Source of the DNA: Proteobacteria bacterium CG1_02_64_396
GTDB taxonomy: Bacteria > Pseudomonadota > MNWR01 > CG1-02-64-396
Direction: 5' to 3'
DNA: 62,161 nt
NCBI GenBank assembly: GCA_001872725.1
Contig: MNWR01000031.1
Coordinates: 1-62,161, forward strand
This document shows positions 54,333 through 62,161 of the stretch, in pieces. Numbering within the stretch: position 1 is the first letter of the stretch; every line of letters starts with the position of its first letter. The translations under genes were made by a program, and so were the position numbers. The notes under the pieces are model-generated. The model saw nothing but the letters and a program-made list of their open reading frames with translations, had not been told where the DNA came from and did not search any database.

Positions 54333-54785
54333 TTACTCGCCCCAGCATAGGGTGTTGAAGATCCAGGCCTCCCCCTTATGGCCGGGCACATCGACCTGGA
54401 GCCATTGACCCTTTTTTTTCACGATGGTCAGCATTACCCCCCGATTGGTCTTGGCCACAATGTCGAAGTTGGTGCCGGGGCCGCTCCGCAGATTGACGTT
54501 GTCCGAGGTGACGATGAGCGCATGGTTGGGGCCGACCAACGATTGGGCGACCCAGCCACCGTCCCCTTCGAAATCGACCACCCGGATCCAATCGCCCCGC
54601 TCCTCGACCACTTGAAGCGGGTACCCCTGCACCGGCAGGTTCCACAGGATCGAATGCTCGGTGGAGGGGCCGGACCGCAGGTTGACCCCCGCGGTGGCGG
54701 TGGCGACGAAGGGGGCGGCCCAGGCGCTCACCGGCAGCGCCATCAGCAGTAGCCACATCGTTAGGGGGCGCAGCAACTTCTTCAC
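54333..54785 (-). CDS. Exported protein with two bacterial SH3 domains
   Basis: 150 residues. GTG start at 54785 in a GTGA overlap with the upstream gene, AGGAG eight bases before it. Signal peptide to about residue 23 (LLMALPVSAWA). Two SH3b domains: the first has TAGVNLRSGPSTEHSIL and GDGGWVAQSLV, the second has SDNVNLRSGPGTNFDIV and AWIFNTLCW. Such proteins are periplasmic or envelope-bound and are thought to bind peptidoglycan or partners. No enzyme domain is present. Confidence 0.9.
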   Translation of the reverse strand: MKKLLRPLTMWLLLMALPVSAWAAPFVATATAGVNLRSGPSTEHSILWNLPVQGYPLQVVEERGDWIRVVDFEGDGGWVAQSLVGPNHALIVTSDNVNLRSGPGTNFDIVAKTNRGVMLTIVKKKGQWLQVDVPGHKGEAWIFNTLCWGE

Positions 54786-55156
54786 GTCGGGTTCTCCTGC
54801 TCGAAGGCGTCGAGGTAGCGTTGGTAGTGGGCTGAAAACAGGGTTTCAAGCCGCGCAATCAAGGCCGGGTGCTCCTCGCTGGGGGTACTCATCGCCTGCA
54901 TCATGATCTCGCTGGCCGGTCCCAGCAGTTTCTCGGGGGGGAGCATCGGGTAGCTGCGCCGCAGTCGCTGCATCGCCGCCAAGACCTTCTCGCCCTCGGG
55001 GGAGGCTTCGGGCTGTGGCTCGACGGGGCGCGGCACCCCTTGCGTCTGTCCCCCTTGGCCCAGTAACTCGCGCACGGTGCGCTGCACCAGCCTGCGCTGT
55101 TCGGGGTTCAGGGCGAGCAGATCGCGCAGCAGGGTTTCGAACGAGTCGTCGGCCAT
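54782..55156 (-). CDS. Uncharacterised cytoplasmic protein
   Basis: 124 residues from ATG 55156, with GGATGGG seven bases upstream, overlapping the previous stop by one base (TGATG). The sequence is mainly helical, with a Pro/Gln/Gly-rich linker (GQGGQTQGVPRPVEPQP) at about residue 35-55. It has no signal, no transmembrane segment and no motif that I recognise. Its tight coupling to a small membrane protein and an SH3 protein suggests a shared envelope-related task. Confidence 0.7.
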   Translation of the reverse strand: MADDSFETLLRDLLALNPEQRRLVQRTVRELLGQGGQTQGVPRPVEPQPEASPEGEKVLAAMQRLRRSYPMLPPEKLLGPASEIMMQAMSTPSEEHPALIARLETLFSAHYQRYLDAFEQENPT

Positions 55157-55344
55157 CACAATACCCATCCCACCAAACGTCCCACGAAATAAAGTCCCAC
55201 CCCCAGCGCCGCCAACATCACCCCCCAGCGCAGCACCCGCAGCATCACCGGGATCACCCTGGGATCCTTGGCCAGCACCCCGTAGATCAGGGCGGCCAGC
55301 ACAAAAACCAGCAACAGCACCCCACCGGCACGCAGAATAAACAA
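55156..55344 (-). CDS. Small two-helix membrane protein
   Basis: 62 residues with two transmembrane segments (GGVLLLVFVLAALIYGVLA and WGVMLAALGVGLYFVGRLV) joined by a short basic loop. The start is TTG 55344, three bases after the preceding stop. Similar unnamed small membrane proteins occur next to kinase/ATPase genes in related bacteria. No function assigned. Confidence 0.65.
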   Translation of the reverse strand: MFILRAGGVLLLVFVLAALIYGVLAKDPRVIPVMLRVLRWGVMLAALGVGLYFVGRLVGWVL

Positions 55345-55347
55345 GGT

Positions 55348-56913
55348 TTACCCCGCCTCGATGCGACGCCAGAGGGCGTCGGCGTCAATGGGTTGAGTCG
55401 TCTCTTGGCGCCAGACCCGATCCTCAAGGTTCTGCAGGGGATCGAAGCGCATCCGCTGGGCGCGGTAGACCTCCACCGTCGCCTCGGAGGGGTCGGCCCC
55501 CGCCGCGCTGCGTTGGACGATCCGCTCCTCGGCAAGATGGGGGGGCAGATCGGTCCAGACCCAGTCGAGGGGGACGCCGAAGCGTTTGGCGACACCATGC
55601 AGCGCCTCGCGCCCCTCTTGTTCCAGGAAGGTGGCGTCGACAATCACCGGCAGCCCCGCCGCCACCACATCCCCCGCTTGGCGGAAGAGCTCGGCGTAGG
55701 TTTTGGCGGTCATGTCGGCGGCGTAGAGGTTGTGGTTGAGGGCGGAATTGGTGCGGGCGGTTAATTCAAGCCCGGCCACCTGACGGCGGATGGTATCGGA
55801 GCGCAGCCAGATCGCCTGCCCCGCCTCGGCCAGACTGGCGGCGACGGAGGATTTGCCGGTCCCCGACAGGCCGAAGATCCCGACAATACGCGGGGTTCGC
55901 GGGTGGGTGACCTGCATGGCGTATTCGAGGTAGCGGGCCGCCTGCACCCCCTGGCTCTCGTCCCCCCCTTGCACCATGAAGCCGGCCACCTTGGCCCGCA
56001 CATGGGCCCGATAGCTTTCGTAGAGCGGCAGCAAAACCAGGGCTTCGGTGTCGCCGGTGTGGGCCAGATAGCGGTTGAGTACCCGGATCGCCAGATCGGG
56101 TCGGCCCCGAAAGCGCAGGTCCATGACCAAGAAGGCCAGATCGCTGATCGTGTCGATGAAGCGGAACGGCTCGTTGAATTCGATGCAGTCGAAAACCTGA
56201 AGGTTACCGTCCCAAACGGCGATGTTGCCGCTGTGTAAATCGCCATGGCATTCACGAATGTGGCCCCGCTCCGCCCGTTGCCGGAAGGTCTCGTCGTGGT
56301 CGACGAAGAAGGCTTCGCTCCAGCGTTCGAAGGCGTCGAATGCGGCGGCGTCGACCCGTCCACGTTCCACCAAATGGCGGCTTTGCTCGAAGTTTTGCCG
56401 AATGTTTTCCCGCACCCGCTCCGGGGCGCCGAACGAGGCGATGGCCTTGCCGGTCGGGGCGTCTTGATGGAAGCGGGCGACTCGGTCGGCCAGCGCGTCG
56501 ATCCACTGCGGCTCAACCTTGTTTTCGCTCAGCAGCCGGTCGAGCAAATGCGATTGAGGGAACTGCACCATCTTGAGGACGTATTCGACGATGGGGCGAT
56601 CCCCCTCATCCCCCCCGAGCTCAAGGTTGCCCTGGGGGTCGGTGCGTACCGGCAGCACCTCAAGATAAAGGTCGGGGGCCAGACGCCGATTGAGGGTCAG
56701 CTCCAGCGCGATGAAGTGCTGCCGTTTTTCCAGCGTGGAGAAGTCGAGAAAGCCGAAATCGACCGGTTTTTTCACCTTGTAGGCGTAGGGGCCGGTTAGG
56801 ACCACCCACGAGACGTGGGTCTGAATCAGCTCCAGGTGTTCCACCGGATGGGGGTAAAAGCTGGGGTCGAGCAGTCGCTCGATCACCGGAGGCAGGGACT
56901 GCGCGTGACTCAT
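55348..56913 (-). CDS. Fused aminoglycoside phosphotransferase-like and P-loop kinase protein
   Basis: 521 residues from ATG 56913 (GGCGGAG five bases upstream). The N-terminal part up to about 335 resembles APH/choline kinases (YAYKVKKPVDFGFLDFS; catalytic HGDLHSGNIAVWDG at about 223; FNEPFRFIDTISDLAFLVMD). The C-terminal part from about 345 is a P-loop kinase with Walker A GLSGTGKSSVAASLA and LRSDTIRRQVAG. This two-domain protein is widespread and called bifunctional aminoglycoside phosphotransferase/ATP-binding protein; its real substrate is unknown and resistance is not implied. It is the first gene of the six-gene run. Confidence 0.9.
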   Translation of the reverse strand: MSHAQSLPPVIERLLDPSFYPHPVEHLELIQTHVSWVVLTGPYAYKVKKPVDFGFLDFSTLEKRQHFIALELTLNRRLAPDLYLEVLPVRTDPQGNLELGGDEGDRPIVEYVLKMVQFPQSHLLDRLLSENKVEPQWIDALADRVARFHQDAPTGKAIASFGAPERVRENIRQNFEQSRHLVERGRVDAAAFDAFERWSEAFFVDHDETFRQRAERGHIRECHGDLHSGNIAVWDGNLQVFDCIEFNEPFRFIDTISDLAFLVMDLRFRGRPDLAIRVLNRYLAHTGDTEALVLLPLYESYRAHVRAKVAGFMVQGGDESQGVQAARYLEYAMQVTHPRTPRIVGIFGLSGTGKSSVAASLAEAGQAIWLRSDTIRRQVAGLELTARTNSALNHNLYAADMTAKTYAELFRQAGDVVAAGLPVIVDATFLEQEGREALHGVAKRFGVPLDWVWTDLPPHLAEERIVQRSAAGADPSEATVEVYRAQRMRFDPLQNLEDRVWRQETTQPIDADALWRRIEAG

Positions 56914-57020
56914 GAACACTCCGCCGGGCGGTAGGACGCGGTAATAGTAAGGTTCTGTCAGGGTAGCCAAAGGAGCAGGCAGAAGAAAGGGCGCCCGCTC
57001 CGTGGGCGGCAAGGTCGGGC

Positions 57021-57971
57021 TTACATAGAGGGAGCGGTGGCGACCAGGTGGTTCCACATGCGCAAGGCGTAGTAGAGGGGGGAGTGGTCGGCGACGGGGC
57101 GGGGAATGGTGGCTGGCCCGTCGAGTTGCAGCGGATCGAAATTCCCCTCCAACAGATTGCGGAGCGTCGCTTCGAACATCGCTTTGGCCCGGTTGCCCAA
57201 TTGTGCGGGAAAGTGGAGTTTACCCTCCGCGTCGATATGAACCGGCTGGCCGACGTGGCGGTAATGGCCCAGCCACCACCAGGTGAAGGGCAGATCGGTA
57301 ACCGGATCTTCCCGGTGGACCACCCGGTAGGTGGGGGCCTGAAAGTGGCGGGCGAAACGGGCGTTGCCGACCCGGGGCGACCCATAGGTGTAGAGCCCCT
57401 GCACCTGGTCGAGCCGCAGTGCCGCCAAGGTTGCCAGCGCTCCCCCCAGGCTGTGACCGGCCAGCCACAACGGGGGGGCCTCATCCCCCTTGAGGATGGC
57501 ACCGCTCAGGGCATTCCAGACCGAGTCGAGCGCTTGGGAAAACCCCTTGTGGGTTCCTCCCACGTTGGGCAGCCAGCCGGTGTGTTCGATGGGCAGTCGG
57601 ATGTCGGTCAGGATGTCCTTGAGCACGTTGTCGCCGCCGTCGTGGGGGCGAATCTCGGTGCCGCGAAAAGCAACGAGTTGGGCATCGTCGCTCCGGGCGA
57701 CAAATCCCTGGGTGCCGGTCGTATCGTCGTGCAACCAGGCTGCCAGTTGCCATCCAGCCCGTTCCAGCTCGACCGCCACCTGCGCCTGGTTGCAGTAGGC
57801 CAGCAGCGCCATTTCGGCCAGCCACCATCCTTGCACCGGATCGAAGCCGTCGACACGGGGACGAAACGGGAACAGCGCCCCCCCTTCGAAGTAGAGGTGG
57901 TCGACGGGGGGCGGGGCGAAGCTGTTCCAGGTACAGGGGGGGATGATTCGGGTCGGTGGTCGCACGTCCAT
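57021..57971 (-). CDS. Class 3 lipase family alpha/beta hydrolase
   Basis: 316 residues from ATG 57971; a TTG at 58055 is a less likely start. The nucleophile elbow GHSLGGALATLAAL at about 173-186 is that of lipase class 3 (Rhizopus lipase type). LVAFRGTE precedes it by about 45 residues (oxyanion region), and HREDPVTDLPF holds the likely catalytic Asp. No signal peptide is visible. It may hydrolyse acylglycerols or storage lipid. It follows the EAL gene on the same strand, about 70 bases downstream. Confidence 0.88.
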   Translation of the reverse strand: MDVRPPTRIIPPCTWNSFAPPPVDHLYFEGGALFPFRPRVDGFDPVQGWWLAEMALLAYCNQAQVAVELERAGWQLAAWLHDDTTGTQGFVARSDDAQLVAFRGTEIRPHDGGDNVLKDILTDIRLPIEHTGWLPNVGGTHKGFSQALDSVWNALSGAILKGDEAPPLWLAGHSLGGALATLAALRLDQVQGLYTYGSPRVGNARFARHFQAPTYRVVHREDPVTDLPFTWWWLGHYRHVGQPVHIDAEGKLHFPAQLGNRAKAMFEATLRNLLEGNFDPLQLDGPATIPRPVADHSPLYYALRMWNHLVATAPSM

Positions 57972-58041
57972 GCTCCTGAGGGTGGATGTCGGGTGGGGTT
58001 GAGCCGTCGACAAGCTAACCCCGAATGGGGTTTGGAACCAC

Positions 58042-60012
58042 TCAGGCGGTGGCAAAGGGGAGAAAAGCGTGGCTACCCAGCAGGGGGGTGAGGTTTTCGG
58101 CGGGTAGGGGGCGGCTGAAGAGGTAGCCTTGAATGTGGTCGCAATCGTGGCGGTGAAGCACGTCGAGTTGTTCGGGGGTTTCGACCCCCTCGGCCACTGT
58201 CTTGAGGCCGAGTTGGTGGGCGATGGAGATGATGCCGGCGATCAACTCGGCGTCCCGCTCGTTGCGGTGGATCCCCTGCACGAAGGTTTTGTCGATCTTG
58301 AGCGCCTGGACCGGGAAGCGTTTGAGGTAGGCCAACGATGAAAACCCGGTGCCGAAGTCGTCGATGGCGACCGAGACCCCCAACCGGTTGAGCTGCTGCA
58401 AGATGGCGATGGTCTCCTCCATGTTGTGCATCGCCGCCCCTTCGGTGATTTCGAGTTCGAGCAGACCGTGGGGCAGGTTGATGCGGTCGAGGATCGTCCC
58501 CACCGTTTCAGCAATGTGCTGCTCCCGCCGAAATTGCCGGGCCGAGAGGTTCACCGCCATTTTGAGGGGGGGCAGCCCTGCTGTTTGCCACGCCTTGGCC
58601 TGGCGTGTCGCCTCTTCCAACACCCAATGGCCAATGTCGAGCACCAAATCGGTGCTCTCTGAAATCGGAATAAAGTGGTCGGGGGGGACCATTCCCCATT
58701 CCGGGGTATGCCAACGCAGCAGCGCCTCGACCCCGTTGATGTGGTGGGTTTTGCCGTCGACCTGCGGTTGGTAATGCAGCTGGAATTCCCCCCGTTTCAC
58801 CGCATGGTGCAGCGCCGATTCGAGCACGATGCGCTGGGCGATCTCGGCGCTCATCCCCCCTTGAACAAAATCGATGCCGTCCCCCCCATGTTTGCGGACC
58901 TCTTCCATGGCGATCATGGCGCTGTGGGCCAGCCCCACGGCGTGGTCTCCGTCTTGAGGATGCAGGGCGACCCCGATGGAGGCGGTCATGAAGAGGTCGT
59001 GCCCCCCCTCGATGGGGAAGGGGGCGGTCAACAGGGTGCGGGCCCTGCCCGCGATTTGCGCCGCCTCCCCTTGCCCCCTCAACCCCTCCAGCAGGATCAA
59101 AAAGGTCGATTCGTTCCAGTTGGCCACCGTGTATTCGGGCTCACCCAGGGCACGCAACCGGTTGGCGATCTGGGTGAGTAACGCATCGCTCCCCAACTTG
59201 CCCAGGGGGTGGCTCGATTCGACAAAATGATCGGGGCTCAGGGCGATCACCGAGCAGTGTTCGCCGATCCCGACCCGTTTAAGCGCCTGGCCGAGCCGGT
59301 CGAAAAAGAGCATACGGTTGGGTAGTCCCGTCACCGGGTCGTAGTGGGTCGCCTGCTCCAACGCCTGTTCGGTGCGCCGCCGCTGCTGGGTTTCGCGTTC
59401 CAGTTGAGTTTTGAGGGGAATCAATCCTTCGAGGCGGCGGATGAAGGCGATGTCGCCGTGGTTGCGCATGGCGTCGTAGATCGAGACCGAAAAGGCGCTG
59501 GTCAGGTAGGTGGCCAACATGGCGGGCACGGTGCCGGGGGGGTAGGGCAGTGCGATGGCGCCCACCGTCTGCTGTTGCCACAGCACCAAAACAATGGCGG
59601 CCAGGGCGCCGCTCCACCACCAGCCGCTGCGCCGTCCGGTCAGAATGAAAGCGGCCAAGGGGAAGATCGAAAGCCAGAAAGCACCGGTATTGGCCAGCCC
59701 CCCGTCGACGAACAGGGTGAGGACTTGAGCCAGAATGATGGCGACGGCGATGTGGGCCGCCAGAAAGGGTCGGGCAAAACGGCGTAGCAACAGAAGGTTG
59801 CTGGCGAGCAGCAAGGCTGAGGCGACTTGGAAGCGCGCCAGATGCTGTAGCCCGAGTTTTTGGTGGAGGGTGGCAAAAATCAGAAAAATGAGGATGGCGA
59901 AGAGGGAGACGCCGTTGACGAAGGCGGTGGTGCGGACCTCGGCCTGGGTTTCGTCTCCGGGACGTCCGGAGGAGAGAAAATCGCGCCAGAGGGTGTCGAG
60001 TCCACGTTCCAT
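58042..60012 (-). CDS. Membrane EAL phosphodiesterase with degenerate GGDEF domain
   Basis: 656 residues from ATG 60012 (GGGAG six bases before). About six transmembrane helices cover 30-180 (LTLFVDGGLANTGAFWLSIFPL). The GGDEF domain at about 225-385 starts well (YDPVTGLPNRMLFFDRL) but its signature is NESTF instead of GGDEF, so cyclase activity is not expected. The EAL domain (about 395-645) is complete: GVEALLRWH, DDFGTGFSSLAYLKRF, LKIDKTFV, AEGVE and QGYLFSRPL. Net activity should be cyclic-di-GMP hydrolysis. The sensor region resembles that of the hybrid kinase at 16971. Confidence 0.92.
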   Translation of the reverse strand: MERGLDTLWRDFLSSGRPGDETQAEVRTTAFVNGVSLFAILIFLIFATLHQKLGLQHLARFQVASALLLASNLLLLRRFARPFLAAHIAVAIILAQVLTLFVDGGLANTGAFWLSIFPLAAFILTGRRSGWWWSGALAAIVLVLWQQQTVGAIALPYPPGTVPAMLATYLTSAFSVSIYDAMRNHGDIAFIRRLEGLIPLKTQLERETQQRRRTEQALEQATHYDPVTGLPNRMLFFDRLGQALKRVGIGEHCSVIALSPDHFVESSHPLGKLGSDALLTQIANRLRALGEPEYTVANWNESTFLILLEGLRGQGEAAQIAGRARTLLTAPFPIEGGHDLFMTASIGVALHPQDGDHAVGLAHSAMIAMEEVRKHGGDGIDFVQGGMSAEIAQRIVLESALHHAVKRGEFQLHYQPQVDGKTHHINGVEALLRWHTPEWGMVPPDHFIPISESTDLVLDIGHWVLEEATRQAKAWQTAGLPPLKMAVNLSARQFRREQHIAETVGTILDRINLPHGLLELEITEGAAMHNMEETIAILQQLNRLGVSVAIDDFGTGFSSLAYLKRFPVQALKIDKTFVQGIHRNERDAELIAGIISIAHQLGLKTVAEGVETPEQLDVLHRHDCDHIQGYLFSRPLPAENLTPLLGSHAFLPFATA

Positions 60013-60167
60013 TTTCAGCTCCCCATGCGACGGTTGGGAAGGCGGCAAAAAAGCCAGAACGGAACCCTACGCCAGTTGCTCTTCGGTTAAAACTGTATTT
60101 TTAAGGCCTATTCCTAAATCTTTGTTCATATGCAGGAAATGTTTCTTGGTCCGCGCAACACAGGCAT

Positions 60168-60194
60168 AAAAAAAGGGGGGATGCCCCCCCTTTT
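60168..60194. terminator. Terminator of the Mrp-type gene
   Basis: Stem AAAAGGGGGG/CCCCCCTTTT with a very short loop and a T run on the minus strand, about 25 bases after the stop at 60217. Confidence 0.85.
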
Positions 60195-60216
60195 GACGGC
60201 TGTTTTTTCGCGGTAT

Positions 60217-61338
60217 TTAGTGCACGACGATCTTGGGGAAGAGCGAGGCGTAATCCTTCTGCATCTTCGAAATCTGAGCCGCCACCTGACCGGCGATGTC
60301 GCGGTAGGCCTGGGAGACCGGGCTGTCGGGATTGGCGATCACGATGGGACGGCCAGCATCGGCATCCTCGCGCACCTCGGGGACCAACGGCACCTCACCT
60401 AGGAAGGGGACGCCGAACGAGTCGGCAGCCTTATGGGCGCCGCCGTGGTCGAAGATGTAATGCCTCTTGTCGCAGCCGTCGCACACGAAGTAGGCCATGT
60501 TCTCGACGATGCCGAGGATGGGGACCTCGACCTTGCGAAACATGTTGACCCCCTTGCGCACGTCGAGCAGGGCGACCTCCTGGGGGGTGGAGACGATGAC
60601 GGCGCCGGTGACCGGAACCTGCTGGGCCAGCGAAAGCTGGGCGTCGCCGGTGCCGGGGGGCAGATCGACCACCAGGTAATCGAGCTCGCCCCAGTTGGTG
60701 TCGCGCAGCAGTTGGTTCAGGGCGCTCATCACCATGGGGCCGCGCCAGATCATCGGGGTGTCGTCGGGGACAAGAAAACCGATGCTCATCGCCTTGATGC
60801 CGTAGTTTTCCATCGGCTCCAAGGTCTTGCCGTCCTTGGTGTCGGGACGGCCCGAGATCCCCAGCATTTGGGGGATCGAGGGGCCGTAGATGTCGGCATC
60901 GAGAATCCCCACCTTGGCGCCGCTCTGGGCCAGCGCCAGCGCCAGGTTGACGGCGGTGGTCGATTTGCCGACCCCCCCCTTGCCCGAGGCGACGGCAACG
61001 ACGTTTTTGACGCCGGGGATTAGCTCCTTGCCCTTCTGGGTGGCGTGGGCCTGAACGTTGGCGGTCATGGTCACCGCCACCTCGGTCACCCCTGCGATGG
61101 CGCCGACGTTCTCTTTGGCGGCCCGTTCGAACTCGGCCTTAACCGGGCAGGCGGGGGTGGTCAGCTCGATGGTGAAGGCGACCTTGCCGCCGTCGATCTT
61201 GAGATTTTTGACGAACCCGAGGGTGACGATGTCCTTCTTAAAATCGGGATCCTGAATCTTGCGCAGGGCGTCCAAGACCTGGGCTTCGGTCACGTGAGCC
61301 ATGGGTTGGGCTCCTTTGGGCTTGAGAAAATCGAACAT
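60217..61338 (-). CDS. apbC: Mrp/ApbC family iron-sulfur cluster carrier ATPase
   Basis: 373 residues. An N-terminal MIP18/DUF59 domain (VLDALRKIQDPDFKKDIVTLGFV) is followed by the P-loop ATPase with the deviant Walker A ASGKGGVGKSTTAVNLA at about 117, GILDADIYGPSIPQML and the cluster-binding CxxC in YFVCDGCDKR at about 280. It moves Fe-S clusters to target proteins in the cytoplasm. ATG 61338 has GAGG five bases before it; ATG 61302 with AAGGAG eight bases before it is an alternative start. It is monocistronic. Confidence 0.95.
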   Translation of the reverse strand: MFDFLKPKGAQPMAHVTEAQVLDALRKIQDPDFKKDIVTLGFVKNLKIDGGKVAFTIELTTPACPVKAEFERAAKENVGAIAGVTEVAVTMTANVQAHATQKGKELIPGVKNVVAVASGKGGVGKSTTAVNLALALAQSGAKVGILDADIYGPSIPQMLGISGRPDTKDGKTLEPMENYGIKAMSIGFLVPDDTPMIWRGPMVMSALNQLLRDTNWGELDYLVVDLPPGTGDAQLSLAQQVPVTGAVIVSTPQEVALLDVRKGVNMFRKVEVPILGIVENMAYFVCDGCDKRHYIFDHGGAHKAADSFGVPFLGEVPLVPEVREDADAGRPIVIANPDSPVSQAYRDIAGQVAAQISKMQKDYASLFPKIVVH

Positions 61339-61479
61339 GGCAACCTCGGTGGAGGGCGTTCGTAGATGTGAATGAAGGGGCGCGATTGTTCGGCTCCTCC
61401 GGGGGGTGTCAAGAAAAACCGACTAATAGGGTCGGAAAATAGGGCGGGGGTTCCCTGTCCCAGGAGGTTAATAAGGTGG

Positions 61480-61560
61480 TAGGAACGGCTTCCCGGCGCG
61501 ATAGGTTTTGGTTTTTGGTCGTTCTTGCCCCGATGGATCGCGCCGGGGGCGGCGCTCCTA
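61480..61560. repeat. REP pair (BIME) left of the RAYT gene
   Basis: 81 bp starting TAGGAACGGCTTCCCGGCG and ending CGGGGGCGGCGCTCCTA, so the ends form an inverted repeat (TAGGA...TCCTA). The centre is T-rich (GGTTTTGGTTTTTGG). It is nearly identical, in length and orientation, to 62064-62144. Confidence 0.85.
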
Positions 61561-61600
61561 CCATCACCAATGGAACACCCTCAACGCCATGGAGGCGCCC

Positions 61601-62053
61601 ATGATCCCATCCCCCACCCGCTGGCGGGGCCACGCCCTGCGCACCTACCGCTTCTCCGAAGCCCACCGCCTCTACCACGTCGTCGCCGTCACCCACGGCC
61701 GTGCGCCCCATTTCACCGATCTCTTTGCAGCCCGCCAGGTCGTTCACGCTTTGAAGGGGGAGGAACGACTGGGGCGGGCGCGAACCTGGGCGTTCGTCCT
61801 CATGCCCGATCACCTGCATTGGCTGCTCGAATTGACCGGCACCGTCCCCTTGGCGCGGGTAATCGGTTCCATGAAATCGGTGGCGGCCCACGGCATGGGG
61901 GGCAAGGTGTGGCAGCGGGGGTATTACGACCACGCGCTGAGGGTCGAGGAGGAGGCGGAAAAGGTCGCCCGGTATTTGGTGGCCAATCCGCTACGCAAGG
62001 GGTTGGTGGAAGAGATCGGGCAATACCCCCATTGGGATGCGATTTGGGTGTGA
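61601..62053 (+). CDS. REP-associated tyrosine transposase (RAYT, Y1_Tnp/TnpA_REP)
   Basis: 150 residues from ATG 61601, chosen for GGAGG five bases upstream; an ATG four codons earlier is possible. The N-terminus LRTYRFSEAHRLYHVVAVTHGR is the first strand of the Y1 HUH fold, MPDHLHWLLEL contains the HxH metal-binding motif, and QRGYYDHALR holds the catalytic Tyr, with ARYLVANPLRKGLV as the usual C-terminal helix. RAYTs are single-copy domesticated enzymes that mobilise REP elements. It is flanked on both sides by REP pairs, as expected. Confidence 0.93.
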   Translation: MIPSPTRWRGHALRTYRFSEAHRLYHVVAVTHGRAPHFTDLFAARQVVHALKGEERLGRARTWAFVLMPDHLHWLLELTGTVPLARVIGSMKSVAAHGMGGKVWQRGYYDHALRVEEEAEKVARYLVANPLRKGLVEEIGQYPHWDAIWV

Positions 62054-62063
62054 GGGGGGGGGG

Positions 62064-62144
62064 TAGGAGCGGCTTCTCGGCGCGATGGGTTTTGGTTTTT
62101 TGGCGATTCTTGCCCCGTTGATCGCGCCGGGGGCGGCGCTCCTA
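62064..62144. repeat. REP pair (BIME) right of the RAYT gene
   Basis: 81 bp starting TAGGAGCGGCTTCTCGGCG and ending CGGGGGCGGCGCTCCTA. It is the second copy of the left repeat in the same orientation, with only a few differences, giving a symmetrical REP-RAYT-REP locus. Confidence 0.85.
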
Positions 62145-62161
62145 CGAGTGGGGGTGAGGTT

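Noticed and set aside
54329-54391. Upstream ATG start for the GT-B protein
   Set aside because: It would overlap the SH3 gene by 59 bases and adds residues unlike the conserved N-terminus; TTG 54328 is preferred, though not proven.
55348-56913. Aminoglycoside resistance gene
   Set aside because: The protein belongs to the widespread APH-like/P-loop fusion family of unknown substrate; nothing indicates antibiotic modification.
1-62161. tRNA, rRNA, integrase, phage or plasmid replication genes
   Set aside because: None could be recognised by reading either strand; only repeats and one RAYT represent mobile DNA.

Overview
The window is a GC-rich chromosomal segment of a Gram-negative bacterium, most likely a member of the Pseudomonadota. 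This rests on RND efflux systems with TolC-type outer membrane partners, a Wzx/Wzy-type surface polysaccharide locus, lipoprotein signals and REP-type repeats with a RAYT transposase. A bacteriohemerythrin, a sulfide:quinone-reductase-like flavoprotein, a copper/silver efflux island and two-component and cyclic-di-GMP proteins fit a metal-exposed, possibly microaerophilic chemolithotroph. The sequence does not fix the genus. Nothing here looks like a prophage, integron, CRISPR array, rRNA or tRNA.

Left part (1-19505), mostly minus strand: the tail of an unknown gene; a CsgG-like exported protein; a TetR regulator with a 29-bp palindromic operator and a coupled methyltransferase; a bacteriohemerythrin; a three-gene signalling unit (multi-PAS histidine kinase, single-domain response regulator, REC-PAS-GAF-HD-GYP effector); and a copper/silver island read from 16777 down to 8577 (Met/His-rich periplasmic protein, TlpA-like lipoprotein, Cys/His-rich exported protein, CusC-, CusB- and CusA-like proteins). 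The island is interrupted by repeat-rich gaps, including two tandem inverted-repeat elements. A membrane-bound hybrid histidine kinase is divergent from it.

Middle (19810-37257), plus strand: one compact surface polysaccharide cluster with a methyltransferase, flippase, polymerase, two GT4 glycosyltransferases, asparagine-synthase-type amidotransferase, UDP-GlcNAc 2-epimerase, O-acyltransferase, UDP-ManNAc dehydrogenase, bi-domain oxidoreductase, heparinase II/III-like protein, polyprenyl-phosphate sugar-1-phosphate transferase and UDP-sugar 4,6-dehydratase. The set predicts an amidated and acylated, ManNAcA-type uronic acid-containing glycan. The flippase, polymerase and acyltransferase genes are visibly AT-richer than the rest.

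Right part (37254-62161): a YgiQ radical SAM protein; an HD-GYP phosphodiesterase with a periplasmic CXXCH heme motif; a flavoprotein; a Met/Cys-rich Spy-like protein; RsgA; a thioredoxin/DUF2892/DUF302 operon; a rhodanese; a complete RND pump operon with an ArsR regulator and matching AT-rich palindromes at both promoters; thioredoxin; a tightly overlapping six-gene run of glycosyltransferase, SH3, small membrane and kinase-like genes; a lipase; an EAL phosphodiesterase with a degenerate GGDEF motif; an Mrp-type Fe-S carrier; and a RAYT transposase between two near-identical 81-bp REP pairs.

Three cyclic-di-GMP-degrading enzymes (two HD-GYP, one EAL) and the polysaccharide cluster suggest a surface-attachment programme. 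The ArsR/RND/rhodanese/DUF2892/thioredoxin neighbourhood, with the parts of the E. coli YgaV-YgaP system in separate genes, is the best candidate for an undescribed stress-response system, possibly for reactive sulfur or thiol-reactive compounds.
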